A DNA stretch of 64,000 bases from Chersky-840 sp963838775 (GCA_963838775.1 CAWISP010000007.1:21541-85540); one strand, 5' to 3'; shown: positions 34,074 to 43,352, counted from the first letter of the stretch. The notes: generated by a model not told the origin, from the sequence alone. Made by a program: numbers and translations.

Positions 34074-35084
34074 TCAGATGCCCGTGTGCTCGACGCGGAT
34101 CGGGACGGGGTCGGGTGTGAAGGGCATCAGGGCATTGGGGGGAACGGTGCCGAGACGTCCGGCTTCGAAATCCTCGAGCACTTGGACGATCTCTTCTCTG
34201 GTGTTCATGACGAACGGCCCGTAGTGCACCACCGGCTCTCCGATGGGTTGGCCCCCCAGCACGAGGACCTCGAGATCGACGGTGCTCGAGTCCTGACGAT
34301 CGTCGGCTCGTAGGGAGATCCAGTCGCCGGGGCCGAACGCCGTGAGCTGACCGGTCCGGACCGCCTGTCCTTGCGGTCCCGCTCGACCCGATCCGGCCAG
34401 GACGTAGACAAGGGCGTTGAAACTCGGTTCCCAGGGGAGCTGGAGGAGCGCACCGGCCGACACGCTGGCGTGCATGAGAGCCATCGGCGTGTGCGTCGAC
34501 CCCGGACCGCGGTGACCACCGACTTGCCCCGCGATCATCCGCACCAGGGCTCCGCCGTCGGGTGATGACAGCAGCGTCACCTGATCGGCTTCGAGTCCCT
34601 GATAGGCGGGCGGGATCATCTTGTCCCGAGCCGGCAGGTTCACCCAGAGCTGGATGCCGTGGAACAAGCCACCCGAGATGACGAGGTCCTCGGGGGGCGT
34701 CTCGATGTGGAGGATGCCCCCACCGGCGGTCATCCATTGCGTCGCACCGTCGGTGATCAGGCCCCCACCCCCCTGGGAGTCCTGATGGGCGAAGGTGCCG
34801 TCGATCATGTAGGTCACGGTCTCGAACCCGCGATGCGGGTGCCAGGGTGTCCCCTTGGGCTCGCCGGGCGCGTAGTTGACCTCGCCCATCTGGTCCATGT
34901 GCACGAACGGGTCGAGCTCCGGCAAGCTCAGCCCGGCAAAGGCCCGTCGCACGGGGAATCCCTCACCCTCAAAGCCGCTGGGAGCGGTCGTGACCGACAT
35001 CACCGGGCGCTCGTAGGTCACCGTGGGATCGGGAAGCGGGACCGTGGGGAGGGTGGACAAATCATCGACGGTCACAGCAGGCAT
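34074..35084 (-). CDS. Pirin family protein
   Basis: The 336-residue bicupin has the pirin N-terminal signature: VRRAFAGLSLPELDPFVHMD, then WHPHRGFETVTYMIDG with metal-ligand histidines at about 82 and 84, and GGGILHIE with H126 and E128. Bacterial pirins bind iron or another divalent metal; some are quercetinases and others bind metabolic enzymes such as pyruvate dehydrogenase E1. It is followed on the same strand upstream by ohr, so the pair may be part of an oxidative or electrophile stress response. Length is somewhat above the usual 290 because of an N-terminal extension. Confidence 0.92.
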   Translation of the reverse strand: MPAVTVDDLSTLPTVPLPDPTVTYERPVMSVTTAPSGFEGEGFPVRRAFAGLSLPELDPFVHMDQMGEVNYAPGEPKGTPWHPHRGFETVTYMIDGTFAHQDSQGGGGLITDGATQWMTAGGGILHIETPPEDLVISGGLFHGIQLWVNLPARDKMIPPAYQGLEADQVTLLSSPDGGALVRMIAGQVGGHRGPGSTHTPMALMHASVSAGALLQLPWEPSFNALVYVLAGSGRAGPQGQAVRTGQLTAFGPGDWISLRADDRQDSSTVDLEVLVLGGQPIGEPVVHYGPFVMNTREEIVQVLEDFEAGRLGTVPPNALMPFTPDPVPIRVEHTGI

Positions 35085-35130
35085 GACGCCTCCTAACGTT
35101 CGGGCAAGAAATGAAGGGTGAACGCGGCGT

Positions 35131-35562
35131 TCACAGCGATTCGCCGTCGAGGAGTAGCTCTACATCGATGTTTCCTCGTGTTGCGTTGGAGTACGGGCAG
35201 ACCTCATGGGCGCCGCGCACGAGCTCGGCAGCCGTGTTCCGATCACGGACGGCGGGAAGCGATACGTCGAGGGTCACAGAGAGCTTGAAGCCCCCGTCGC
35301 CAGTGGGCGAGAGGCTCACCGATGAATGGATGGTCACCTCGCCCGCATCGACTTTCTTCCGACGAGCCACGACGCCGAGAGCGCTTTCGAAGCACGCTGC
35401 GTACCCCACCGCGAATAGCGCCTCGGGGTTCGTTCCATCCCCGGATCCGCCCATCTCTTTGGGTCTGCGCAGCTCAACCTGGAGCTCGCCGTCGGCCGTG
35501 GCACCGTGCCCGTCGCGTCCTCCTGTCACCTCGGCGTGTGCCGTGTACAGAACCTTGGTCAT
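35131..35562 (-). CDS. ohr: Organic hydroperoxide resistance protein (Ohr/OsmC family)
   Basis: The 143-residue protein is a thiol peroxidase that reduces organic hydroperoxides. The reactive cysteine is C57 in GYAACFESAL and the resolving cysteine is C122 in HEVCPYSNATRGN, the two landmarks of the Ohr subgroup; NPEALFAVGYAACF is the usual helix. ATG 35562 was chosen because MTKVLYTAHAEVTGGRDG is the normal start and GGAG lies seven bases upstream; the 44 codons before it are not conserved. A MarR-type OhrR regulator is not adjacent. Confidence 0.95.
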   Translation of the reverse strand: MTKVLYTAHAEVTGGRDGHGATADGELQVELRRPKEMGGSGDGTNPEALFAVGYAACFESALGVVARRKKVDAGEVTIHSSVSLSPTGDGGFKLSVTLDVSLPAVRDRNTAAELVRGAHEVCPYSNATRGNIDVELLLDGESL

Positions 35563-35802
35563 CGATGCTCCTTTCGTTCCTCCATGTGTCGACCCGGCGC
35601 GTGGCCATCCGAACCAGGGCAACGCCGCCCGTGGGCGTCGCCTGTGGGGCCTCCACCGATGAGGTAGTACGGACGGCGTCATGGACATCGACACTGTTCC
35701 CTCTCTCGTACGGCGGGGCGTCTGCGTCCCACGCTAGCCCTCTGGTTTCTCACGATCATCAACCCAGTGGACCCCGAGAGACGACCGTACCGCCCAGGGT
35801 GC

Positions 35803-36414
35803 TTACGCCGTCCGTTCCTTTCGCACCGCCCGGAAACGGTGGGCGAACAGTCCGGCCACGGCGATCACTGCCAGAGCGGCCAGCACGTACCCGGCATCGC
35901 TGAAGTCCTTGAGGACATGGTTGTAGCTCGATCCCAGAGCATCACCGAGACTGGCCAGGGCCGTGCACCAGATGGCACAACCGATGACCGTGAACACCAG
36001 GAACTTCCCGATCGCCATCTCACCCAGTCCGGCCGCGAAGGACACGAAGGAGCGGAGCAGGGGCACGAAACGACCGAACAGCACGAGCGGTTCGCCGCGC
36101 CGAGCGAACCATGCCTCGGCCCTGTCGAGATCCCTGTGGGTGAGCAGCAAGTATTTGCCGAACCGATCGACCAACGGGCGGCCTCCGTAGAAGCCGATGA
36201 GGTAGCCGGCCAGCGACCCCAGAACCTCGCCCACTGCGGCCAGGACGATGACGAGCGCCAGGTTGAGGTGGTGAGGTTCGTGGGGGATCTGTCCGCTGGC
36301 CAGAACCCCTCCGTAGATCACCGCCAACTCGGCACCGACCGGAAGGCCCATCGCCGAGATGAAGCTGAGCGCGAAGACGGCGAGATAGCCCCAGGTCTCG
36401 AGGAAGTGCTCCAT
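35803..36414 (-). CDS. DedA family membrane protein
   Basis: The 203-residue protein has several hydrophobic segments and the DedA/VTT signature: GEVLGSLAGYLIGFYGGRPLV, then FARRGEPLVLFGRFVPLLRSF with the conserved arginines and FAAGLGEMAIGKFLVFTVIG. DedA proteins act in the membrane as lipid flippases or scramblases or affect membrane potential and drug resistance; the precise substrate here is unknown. ATG 36414 has GGAGG seven bases upstream. Length is normal. Confidence 0.9.
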   Translation of the reverse strand: MEHFLETWGYLAVFALSFISAMGLPVGAELAVIYGGVLASGQIPHEPHHLNLALVIVLAAVGEVLGSLAGYLIGFYGGRPLVDRFGKYLLLTHRDLDRAEAWFARRGEPLVLFGRFVPLLRSFVSFAAGLGEMAIGKFLVFTVIGCAIWCTALASLGDALGSSYNHVLKDFSDAGYVLAALAVIAVAGLFAHRFRAVRKERTA

Positions 36415-36684
36415 GTCGAACCTCCGATCACCCGTTGCGCTCGGGGCGCGCCACATCCCGACCGAGAATCCCTGAATCTAGGCCAGGGAACCTGACGGGA
36501 GCGTGAACCGCGCTCGGATCCGGTGCCCCGGCGGGCACTGACGACATCGGACGGGACGGGCGGTCGGGCTGATCTGGGTCGGACGGCCCATTCCACTGGC
36601 CGGGCGTGAAAAGCGAGCACCGTGACCGGAATGTGGCGAACCGGGCGCACCGGTAGCGTCGCGTGCCGCACTAGAGTTCACTGG

Positions 36685-37242
36685 GTGGTTGCGACCAGCG
36701 GATTCGGTTCATTTCGCCATCTGGCGGGGCGCTTCTTCTCCGCCTTGGTGCCCGTCGGCCCCGCGCCAAGCGACGAGGCGTGGGCGCGGGATCAACTGTC
36801 AGACGGCGAGCAGGCGCTCTGGCACCGCATGTCCGGCCCCGATCGGCGTCATGCCGTAGGAGTGGCGCGCGACGCCGTTCGACTCCTCGAGCCCGACCAT
36901 GTGCGGCCGGAGGTCATCGCGGCTGCACTGCTTCATGACGTGGGAAAGGTCGAGTCGTCGTTCGGAACGCTCGCTCGCGTATGGATCACGCTGGCTGCAC
37001 TGGCTGTCGGCCGGTCCCGGGTGCAGCGCTGGGCCGGCGAGCCGTCAGGAGGTGGACGACCGTCGTTGCGGGCACGAGTGGGCCTGTACCTGACCCACGA
37101 TCGCCTGGGCGCCAAGCTCCTCGAGGATGCCGGCAGCCGGACGTTCACCGTGTCCTGGGCGGCGGAACACCACCTCCCACCTGACCAATGGACGATCGAC
37201 GCCACCATTTGCGGCGCCCTGAAAGCTGCCGACGGGGACTGA
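36685..37242 (+). CDS. HD-domain hydrolase-like protein
   Basis: The 185-residue protein carries an HD motif in VIAAALLHDVGKVESSFG (about residues 75-90), with an upstream histidine in RRHAVGVARDAVRLL and downstream histidines in YLTHDRLGAKLL and AAEHHLPPD, giving a plausible metal site. HD proteins hydrolyse phosphoester bonds in nucleotides or nucleic acids; the substrate is unknown. The first 30 residues (FGSFRHLAGRFFSALVP) resemble the start of actinobacterial HD proteins of this type. GTG 36685 is the chosen start; an upstream ATG at 36622 is in frame but preceded by arginine-rich non-conserved codons. Confidence 0.8.
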   Translation: MVATSGFGSFRHLAGRFFSALVPVGPAPSDEAWARDQLSDGEQALWHRMSGPDRRHAVGVARDAVRLLEPDHVRPEVIAAALLHDVGKVESSFGTLARVWITLAALAVGRSRVQRWAGEPSGGGRPSLRARVGLYLTHDRLGAKLLEDAGSRTFTVSWAAEHHLPPDQWTIDATICGALKAADGD

Positions 37243-37276
37243 TCTCCGTCTTGATTCAGACGACGCCGTTGACCCG

Positions 37277-38433
37277 TCAGGGGACCGGGTGCTCCTCCGC
37301 GCTCCAGGTCCGATCGAACCACCGTCGGATGCGGCTCGTGCCGAACTCACCTTTCTCGCCGGAAAGTGCTCGTGACGGCCCTTCGAAGACCCCGTCGGGA
37401 GGACGTCCAGCCATGAAGGCGACCTCGACGCGGGCGACGAGGTCAGCACCGAAGGCGAGGTAGCACACACCGCGACCGTCATAGAGGGGCGGTTCGGCGT
37501 CCCCCCCAAGATGGCCCCGATGTGCCCGGCGACGACGGACGCCTGTCCCTCGGCGAACACGCCTGCCTTCGGAGTCCCCACGCTTGTCACGTCGCCGACG
37601 GCGTACACGCCGGGGAAAGCGGTCTCGAGTGTCAGGGGGTCCACCGGCACCCATCCGTCGACCGTCAGACCGGACTCCTCGACCACGGCCGGCACGCGAT
37701 GCACGGGGACGCCCAGAAAGAGGTCGAAAGGCATGGCGGTCCCGTCGCTGAGCAGGGCGAGGCTCCGGTCGGGGTCGAGCGCTTGGACCAACCGCCCGGG
37801 ATGCCAGTCGATCCCACGTTCGGCGAAGGCGGCGAGCAGAGCCTCCGATGCCGCCCGCGATGGCGGGATGGGTACACCGAAGGGCATCACGAGGGAGATC
37901 TCGGAACCATCGCGCAGTCCGCGCCGGCTGAGATAGTCATGCATCAACAGGGCCGTCTCGCTCGGCGCTGGCGGGCACTTGAACGGTGTGGAGGTCACCC
38001 CCACGACCACTCGTCCACCGCCGAAGTTCGACAACACGTCGCGCAGGGCGAATGCCGACGACACCGTGTAGAACTCGTGCCCGGCCTCGACGAGTCCCGG
38101 CGTGGCCGCGGGATGGAGATCGGCACCCAACGCCACCACCATGATGTCTGCCTCGAAGGCACCGGCGTCGGTCACGACGCGTTTGACCGTCGGGTCGATC
38201 GAGTGGATGGTGCCCTGGACGAACCGCACACCGGGCTTGACGAGATCACGGTAGGGGTGGACGACCGTCGAGGGCAGCGCCCGCCCGAACATGACGTCGA
38301 GCTTGGAGAAGCCGAACACGAACCCCTCGCTTCGGTCGATCAGGACCAGATCGAGCTGGTCGCCGTACTCCTCGGACAGCCTCGTCGTGAGCTCGAGGCC
38401 ACCGAAACCCGCACCCAATACCAGAATTCGCAT
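37277..38433 (-). pseudogene. FAD-dependent pyridine nucleotide-disulfide oxidoreductase (SQR/NDH-2-like), frameshift in a homopolymer
   Basis: The N-terminal 330 residues are intact: FAD motif RILVLGAGFGGLELTTRL, VVALGADLHPAA, TPFKCPPAPSETALLMH with a conserved cysteine, and PGVYAVGDVTSVGTPKAG near the isoalloxazine. After HIGAILGG the reading frame is lost in a run of seven cytosines on the plus strand (37501-37507). In another frame the expected C-terminus follows (DAEPPLYDGRGVCYLAFGAD and GEKGEFGTSRIRRWFDRTW) and stops at 37277. One base more in the run restores a protein of about 385 residues. Sulfide:quinone oxidoreductase-like enzymes are the nearest group; substrate unknown. Confidence 0.85.
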
Positions 38434-38490
38434 CCGGTGACTCTATGCGAGCGCGCCCAGCCGCCCGCGCCCGGCCGTGGCCCGATCGAG

Positions 38491-39360
38491 CTACGCGCCC
38501 GGTCGGGCCACCGACAGCGCTCCCGCTTCGGGGAGCACCTCATCGGCGAACCGGCGCAATCCTTCGATGGTCTGTCGTCCACTCGACCAGGGCCGCACCA
38601 GGGCACGGCCGACGCCGGCCTCGGCGGCGCGCCGGAGTGCGTCGAGGTCGGCCCCGACACCCATGGTGATCTCGACCGCTCCCGTCCGGCCTGCTTGCTG
38701 GCGCATCGCCGCAATGCAAGCGGCGGCGGCCGGGATCTGTTCTACAGCGTGGTTCATGGGGATCCATCCGTCCCCGACGAGTGCTGCTCGTCGCAGCGCC
38801 GCGGCCCCGTCGCCCCCGATGTGCATGGGCGGCCAAGGGGACTGGACCGGCTTGGGCTCGAACATGACAGGCCCGAAATCGAAGAACTCACCATGGTGCT
38901 CGACGACGGGGTCGCTCCACAGCCGTTGGCAGACCGAGATGGATTCGTCGACGCGGCGCCCCCGCGTTGCGAAGTCGAGACCGACGGCATCCCATTCGGC
39001 CTCGAGCCAGCTGGCCCCGACGCCGAACTCGGCCCGGCCGCCGGAGACGACGTCGAGCGTCGTGACGGCCCGGGCCACGACGAAGGGGTGCCGGAGACCG
39101 ATGTTGTAGATGTGCGTGCCGAACCGGATCTGGCTGGTGCGGCCGGCCAGGTAGGAGAGGTAGGCGAAGGGTTCGAAGACCGACACGTCGGAAGGGATCG
39201 GGGGATGGTCGGCTCCGGCGTAGGGGCTCCCGTCCGCGGCGACGGGTAGGACGAGATGCTCGGGCATCCACACCGATTCGTACCCGAGCCGGTCTGCCTC
39301 GCAGCTGACTTCGGCCCAGCGCTCGGGTCGAACCGTGCCGAGTGCGATGCCGATCTTCAT
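38491..39360 (-). CDS. LLM-class F420-dependent oxidoreductase
   Basis: The 289-residue protein is a luciferase-like TIM barrel: ESVWMPEHLVLPVAADG, the IRFGTHIYNIGLRHP strand, ARAVTTLDVVSGGRAEFGVGASWL and PPMHIGGDGAAALRRAA. These features match the actinobacterial F420-dependent LLM subfamily (TIGR03619 type). Such enzymes use reduced coenzyme F420 for hydride transfer to diverse substrates, which is not predictable here. It suggests that the host makes F420, in line with actinobacterial origin. It is divergent from the siderophore-interacting flavoprotein gene, with about 120 bases between the two starts. Confidence 0.9.
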   Translation of the reverse strand: MKIGIALGTVRPERWAEVSCEADRLGYESVWMPEHLVLPVAADGSPYAGADHPPIPSDVSVFEPFAYLSYLAGRTSQIRFGTHIYNIGLRHPFVVARAVTTLDVVSGGRAEFGVGASWLEAEWDAVGLDFATRGRRVDESISVCQRLWSDPVVEHHGEFFDFGPVMFEPKPVQSPWPPMHIGGDGAAALRRAALVGDGWIPMNHAVEQIPAAAACIAAMRQQAGRTGAVEITMGVGADLDALRRAAEAGVGRALVRPWSSGRQTIEGLRRFADEVLPEAGALSVARPGA

Positions 39361-39483
39361 TGGGAAACGCCGGTCCGTCTGCTGGCAGTCATAAGGGTGG
39401 AGCGTACCTACCGAACCCGGACCCTAAGGGAGCCTCCCACCCGTCCGACCCGACCACGTGGAGGCGTCGTTACGTTGCAACCG

Positions 39484-40344
39484 ATGATCGAACCCGACGA
39501 CCGCTCTCCACAACCTCCCCGCCTGGCGCCCGGCCGGACTGCCACCGATCGGGCTGCCACGGCTGAGTCGAGGTCCGGTGCGGTGGCATTGGCCCAACGG
39601 CTCGGGGTCGGTCTCTACGTCCTGGAGGTCGTCGACGCCGTCGATCTCGCGCCGAGCCTTCGGCGCCTCCGGGTGGGTGCGGGGCAAGGGCCACCCCTGA
39701 CCGGGTTCTCCTTCGAGCCCGGCCAGGACCTGATGCTCGACGTCGCCCAGCACGGCGACCGCACCGTTCGGCGTCGGTACACCATTCGACGGTTCGACGT
39801 CGAGCGTCACCTCCTCGATCTCGACTTCGTGCTGCATGGCGAGGGGCCGGCAGCCCGGTGGGTGGCGCAGGCGGGCCCGGGGACGTGCTTCGAGGCCATC
39901 GGGCCCCGGGGCAAGGTGACCCTGCGATCCGACGCCACCTGGCATCTCTTCGTGGGGGATGAGACATTCGGGCCCGCCGTCGGGGCCATGCTCGACGCTC
40001 TTGCCCCGGACCACCGGGCCGTCGTGATGCTCGAGGTGGACTCGTCGGCCGTGGCGCGCGCCTTTCGGGCCGAGATGCCGGCCAGTAACAGGATCGGCGT
40101 TCGATTCCTCGAGCGCGAGGGCGTCTCGGTGGCTCAGGCTTCGGCGCTGCTCGTTGCGCTCGACTCCATCGACATTCCGCCCGAGTCGAGACACGCCTAT
40201 GTCGCCGGAGAGCACCATGTGGTGGGTGAAATCCGCACGGCGCTGGTGACGAGGGGTTTCACGGCCGATGAGGTCTCGGCCAAGCCGTACTGGCGAGCGG
40301 GACGAGCCAATGCCGATCACGGAGAACCGGACAGCGATCACTGA
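39484..40344 (+). CDS. Siderophore-interacting FAD-binding protein
   Basis: The 286-residue protein is a siderophore-interacting protein (SIP) type flavoreductase. The FAD-binding motif RRRYTIRRFD lies near residue 100, with HGEGPAARWVAQAGPG following, and the second domain has HLFVGDETFGPAVGAML and the C-terminal signature KPYWRAGRANADHGEP. SIPs reduce ferric siderophore complexes with NAD(P)H. No siderophore transporter is adjacent. ATG 39484 is used; a TTG at 39475, ten bases after GGAGG, is an in-frame alternative start with a better ribosome site. Confidence 0.9.
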   Translation: MIEPDDRSPQPPRLAPGRTATDRAATAESRSGAVALAQRLGVGLYVLEVVDAVDLAPSLRRLRVGAGQGPPLTGFSFEPGQDLMLDVAQHGDRTVRRRYTIRRFDVERHLLDLDFVLHGEGPAARWVAQAGPGTCFEAIGPRGKVTLRSDATWHLFVGDETFGPAVGAMLDALAPDHRAVVMLEVDSSAVARAFRAEMPASNRIGVRFLEREGVSVAQASALLVALDSIDIPPESRHAYVAGEHHVVGEIRTALVTRGFTADEVSAKPYWRAGRANADHGEPDSDH

Positions 40345-40383
40345 CGCAAGGGTCGTGACACGTCCAGATGTGGCGAAAGCGAT

Positions 40384-42744
40384 TCAGACGTCCTCGGGTC
40401 GTCTGCCACCCGGCTGTTGGCGGCGGATCACGTTCAGCGCGCTGCCCGCTCTGAACCATTCGAGTTGGTCAGGGCTGAACGTGTGGCTGCACCGGAACTC
40501 GAGCCGGGTCCCCTCGGGCGTGACCACGCTGCAGCGGACGGGCGAGCCGGCGGCGAGCAAGGCCAGATCGTGGACCGAGATTCGGTCGCCCTCGCCGATC
40601 ATGTCGTAGGTGGCCGGATCGGAGAAGGTGAGGGGGAGCAGGCCCTGCTTCTTCAGGTTGGTCTCGTGGATCCGGGCGAAGGACCGGGCCAGGATCACGA
40701 GCCCACCGCGATGACGCGGCTCCATGGCGGCATGCTCGCGCGACGAGCCCTCGCCGTAGTTGTCGTCGCCGACCACACACCATCGCCGACCGGACCGGGC
40801 CAGATGGGCGGCGATGTCGGCGAAGGACCGGGTTTCGCCGTCACACGGGTCCCTTCCTTCGCCCGTTGCGCTCGTGAAGGCGTTGACCACACCGAGAAAG
40901 AGGTTGGCCGAGATGTTCTCGAGATGGCCGCGGTAACGGAGCCACGCCCCGGCGGCCGAGATCTGGTCGGTCGTGCACTTGCCCTTCGCCTTCAAGAGCA
41001 CGGGGAGGTCGTTGTAGTCGTGGCCGTCCCAGGGGGGAAACGGTGTCAGGAGATGCAGCCGATCAGAGGTGGGTGACACGGCGACGGCGATCTCGGAGCG
41101 GTCCCCGGGTGGTGCCACGAAGCCGGGCTCGCCGGGGTCGAAACCACGCGACGGGAGTTGCTCGCCGATAGGAGGATCGAGGCGAACCTGCCCACCGGAC
41201 CCGGTCGGGATGGAGTCCGTGAGGGGATTGAAATCAAGCGTCCCGGCCAGGGCGTAGGCGATCACCATGTCAGGCGACGTCACGAAGGCTTTCGTGTTGG
41301 CGTCGCCGTCGTTGCGCCGGGGGAAGTTGCGATTGAAGCTGGTCACGATGGTGTTGAGCCCGGAGGGGCCAGTGGCGCGCTCGCCCCGGTCCCACTGCCC
41401 GATGCACGGACCGCAGGCGTTGGCCAGCACCGTGCCACCGATGGCCTCGAGATCGGCGAGCACACCGTCGCGCTCGATGGTGGCGCGCACCTGCTCGGAG
41501 CCGGGTGTGATGAGGAGTGGGGTCTGAACCCGCAGGCCGTGCGCCGAGGCCAGTCGGGCGATCGATGCGGCGCGGGTCATGTCCTCGTAGGACGAGTTGG
41601 TGCACGAGCCGATGAGGGCGACCGAGATCTCCGCCGGCACCCCGTGGGTGTGCGCCCAGGTTCCCACGTCACCCACACGGTGGGCCCGGTCGGGGGAGTC
41701 GGGCCCGTTGATCATGGGAGCGAGGCAGGACAGGTCGATCGTGATGAGGTGGTCGAAGAACGACTCAGGGTCTTCTGTGACCTCGGCGTCGGCACGCAGG
41801 TCGCTGGTGACCGTAAACGCGAGGTCGGCCAGGGCGGCGCGTCCGGTGGCGCGCAGGTAGGCCGCCACGTTCGCATCGAACGGGAACAGCGAGGTGGTGG
41901 CTCCGACCTCGGCACCCATGTTGCAGATGGTGGCCTTTCCCGTGGCGCTGATGGTGTCTGCACCGGGCCCGAAATACTCGATGACTGCCCCGGTACCGCC
42001 GGTCACGGTGAGTTGCTCGGCAACTTTGAGGACCACGTCCTTGGGTGACGACCAACCGGACAGTGACCCGGTGAGTCGCACGCCGATGAGCTTGGGCCAG
42101 CGGAGGTTGAAGGCGTTGCCTGTCATGACGTCGATGGCGTCGCCGCCTCCGACGCCGATGGCCACCATGCCCAGTCCGCCTGCGTTGGGGGTGTGGCTGT
42201 CGGTGCCGATCATCATCCCGCCGGGGAAGGCGTAGTTCTCGAGCAGGACCTGGTGGATGATCCCTGAGCCCGGCTTCCAGAAGCCGATGCCGAACCGGGC
42301 GCACACCGTCCGCAGGAAGTCGTACACCTCAGCGTTGCGTTCGAGGGCACCGCCGAGGTCGACGGCGGAGCCCACTTTGGCTTGGATGAGGTGATCGCAA
42401 TGGACGGTGGTCGGCACCGGGACCTCGTCGACGCCGGCCACCAGGAGCTGGAGTGCGACGATCTGGGCCAGGGCGTCTTGGAGGGCGACCCGGTCGGGGT
42501 CGAAGTCGGCATAGCTCAGGCCACGCGCCATGTCCTGGCGGTCCGGATGGCGGAGATGGGTCACGAGGACCTTCTCCGCGAAGGTGAGCGGCCGCCCCAG
42601 GCGCTCGCGTCCCGTGGCCAGTGCATCGGGCCACCGGGCATAGACGCGCTCGACCAGGGACGGCGGTGTCGACGGGGTCACGGCCCCGGCACCGGCATGG
42701 GACGGGTCCCCGTGGTGGTGCGGGCCCTTCGGAGCGACCGTCAT
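40384..42744 (-). CDS. acn: Aconitate hydratase, mitochondrial-type
   Basis: The 786-residue enzyme isomerises citrate to isocitrate via cis-aconitate with a [4Fe-4S] cluster. The three cluster cysteines are in ALIGSCTNSSYEDM and NACGPCIGQW. Substrate motifs include GMMIGTDSHTPNAGGLGM, TSFNRNFPRRNDG and the C-terminal swivel loop NYGEGSSREHAAMEPRHRGG. Length and motif set match the mitochondrial-type branch rather than the 890-residue AcnA type common in actinobacteria. The first 30 residues are a low-complexity extension. GGAGG lies eight bases before ATG 42744. The promoter region, shared with marR, holds two palindromes, so expression is probably under control of that regulator. Confidence 0.95.
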   Translation of the reverse strand: MTVAPKGPHHHGDPSHAGAGAVTPSTPPSLVERVYARWPDALATGRERLGRPLTFAEKVLVTHLRHPDRQDMARGLSYADFDPDRVALQDALAQIVALQLLVAGVDEVPVPTTVHCDHLIQAKVGSAVDLGGALERNAEVYDFLRTVCARFGIGFWKPGSGIIHQVLLENYAFPGGMMIGTDSHTPNAGGLGMVAIGVGGGDAIDVMTGNAFNLRWPKLIGVRLTGSLSGWSSPKDVVLKVAEQLTVTGGTGAVIEYFGPGADTISATGKATICNMGAEVGATTSLFPFDANVAAYLRATGRAALADLAFTVTSDLRADAEVTEDPESFFDHLITIDLSCLAPMINGPDSPDRAHRVGDVGTWAHTHGVPAEISVALIGSCTNSSYEDMTRAASIARLASAHGLRVQTPLLITPGSEQVRATIERDGVLADLEAIGGTVLANACGPCIGQWDRGERATGPSGLNTIVTSFNRNFPRRNDGDANTKAFVTSPDMVIAYALAGTLDFNPLTDSIPTGSGGQVRLDPPIGEQLPSRGFDPGEPGFVAPPGDRSEIAVAVSPTSDRLHLLTPFPPWDGHDYNDLPVLLKAKGKCTTDQISAAGAWLRYRGHLENISANLFLGVVNAFTSATGEGRDPCDGETRSFADIAAHLARSGRRWCVVGDDNYGEGSSREHAAMEPRHRGGLVILARSFARIHETNLKKQGLLPLTFSDPATYDMIGEGDRISVHDLALLAAGSPVRCSVVTPEGTRLEFRCSHTFSPDQLEWFRAGSALNVIRRQQPGGRRPEDV

Positions 42745-42759
42745 CCGGCGTCCTCCAAC

Positions 42760-42777
42760 TCTCTCGATATCGAGAGA
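42760..42777. promoter_or_regulatory. Palindromic operator 1, likely MarR box
   Basis: TCTCTCGATATCGAGAGA is a perfect 18-bp palindrome that resembles the TATCTTGATATCAAGATA type of MarR-family operator. It lies 15 bases upstream of the acn start codon, so a bound dimer would block the acn transcription start or early leader. Confidence 0.8.
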
Positions 42778-42790
42778 ATGACAGGGGGAC

Positions 42791-42808
42791 TATCTTGATG
42801 TCAAGATA
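42791..42808. promoter_or_regulatory. Palindromic operator 2, likely MarR box
   Basis: TATCTTGATGTCAAGATA has two exact 8-bp arms around a TG centre. It overlaps a possible -35 element TTGACA for acn (minus strand, 42799-42804) and abuts a possible -10 TATACT for marR (42807-42812). Binding here would repress both divergent genes. Confidence 0.8.
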
Positions 42809-42848
42809 TACTGTCGGACACGTCACACCGGCGGGCGGGGAGGATCCG

Positions 42849-43337
42849 ATGGAAGACGAGGTGGACCGTCTGACCGCAGGCTGGCGTCGGGCCCTGCCCG
42901 ACGTCGACGTCTCGCCCCTGGAGGTGCTGTCCCGGGTGGCGCGCCTCGCCCGGCATCTCGAGCGCCAACGCACCATCGTGTTCGCCCGCCATGACCTCGA
43001 AACCTGGACGTTCGACGTGCTCTCGGCGCTGCGTCGCTCCGATCCTCCCCATCACCTCTCGCCCGGGCAGCTGTTGGCCCAGACGCTCGTCACGTCGGGC
43101 ACCATGACCAATCGGATCGACCGGCTCGAGGAGCGGGGCCTCGTCCGTCGTCGCCCCGACCCGGCCGACGCCCGGTCGGTCCGTGTCCAACTCACCGCGG
43201 CGGGGCGGCGGAAGGTCGACCTCGCACTCCGAGACCTGGTTGCGCGAGAGAATGCGATTCTCGGAACGCTCGACGTCACGCAACGAGCCACGCTGGCCGG
43301 GCTTCTCCGGGGTGTCGTCGCCCCCTTCGACGCGTAG
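42849..43337 (+). CDS. MarR-family transcriptional regulator
   Basis: The protein of about 162 residues is a winged-helix MarR regulator. The recognition helix and wing are visible as SPGQLLAQTLVTSGTMTNRI and DRLEERGLVRRRPDPADARS, followed by VRVQLTAAGRRKVD and a C-terminal dimerisation helix. ATG 42849 was chosen because GGGAGG lies six bases upstream; the more upstream ATG 42798 lies inside palindrome 2, which would make little sense for a coding region. It is divergent from acn and very probably represses itself and acn from the two palindromes. A cysteine redox sensor is not seen, so the signal is likely a small molecule. Confidence 0.93.
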   Translation: MEDEVDRLTAGWRRALPDVDVSPLEVLSRVARLARHLERQRTIVFARHDLETWTFDVLSALRRSDPPHHLSPGQLLAQTLVTSGTMTNRIDRLEERGLVRRRPDPADARSVRVQLTAAGRRKVDLALRDLVARENAILGTLDVTQRATLAGLLRGVVAPFDA

Positions 43338-43352
43338 GGACGCGGCGTGGAC

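Noticed and set aside
42798..42848. Earlier ATG start for the MarR regulator
   Set aside because: It lies inside the second palindrome and lacks a ribosome site, while ATG 42849 has GGGAGG at good distance.
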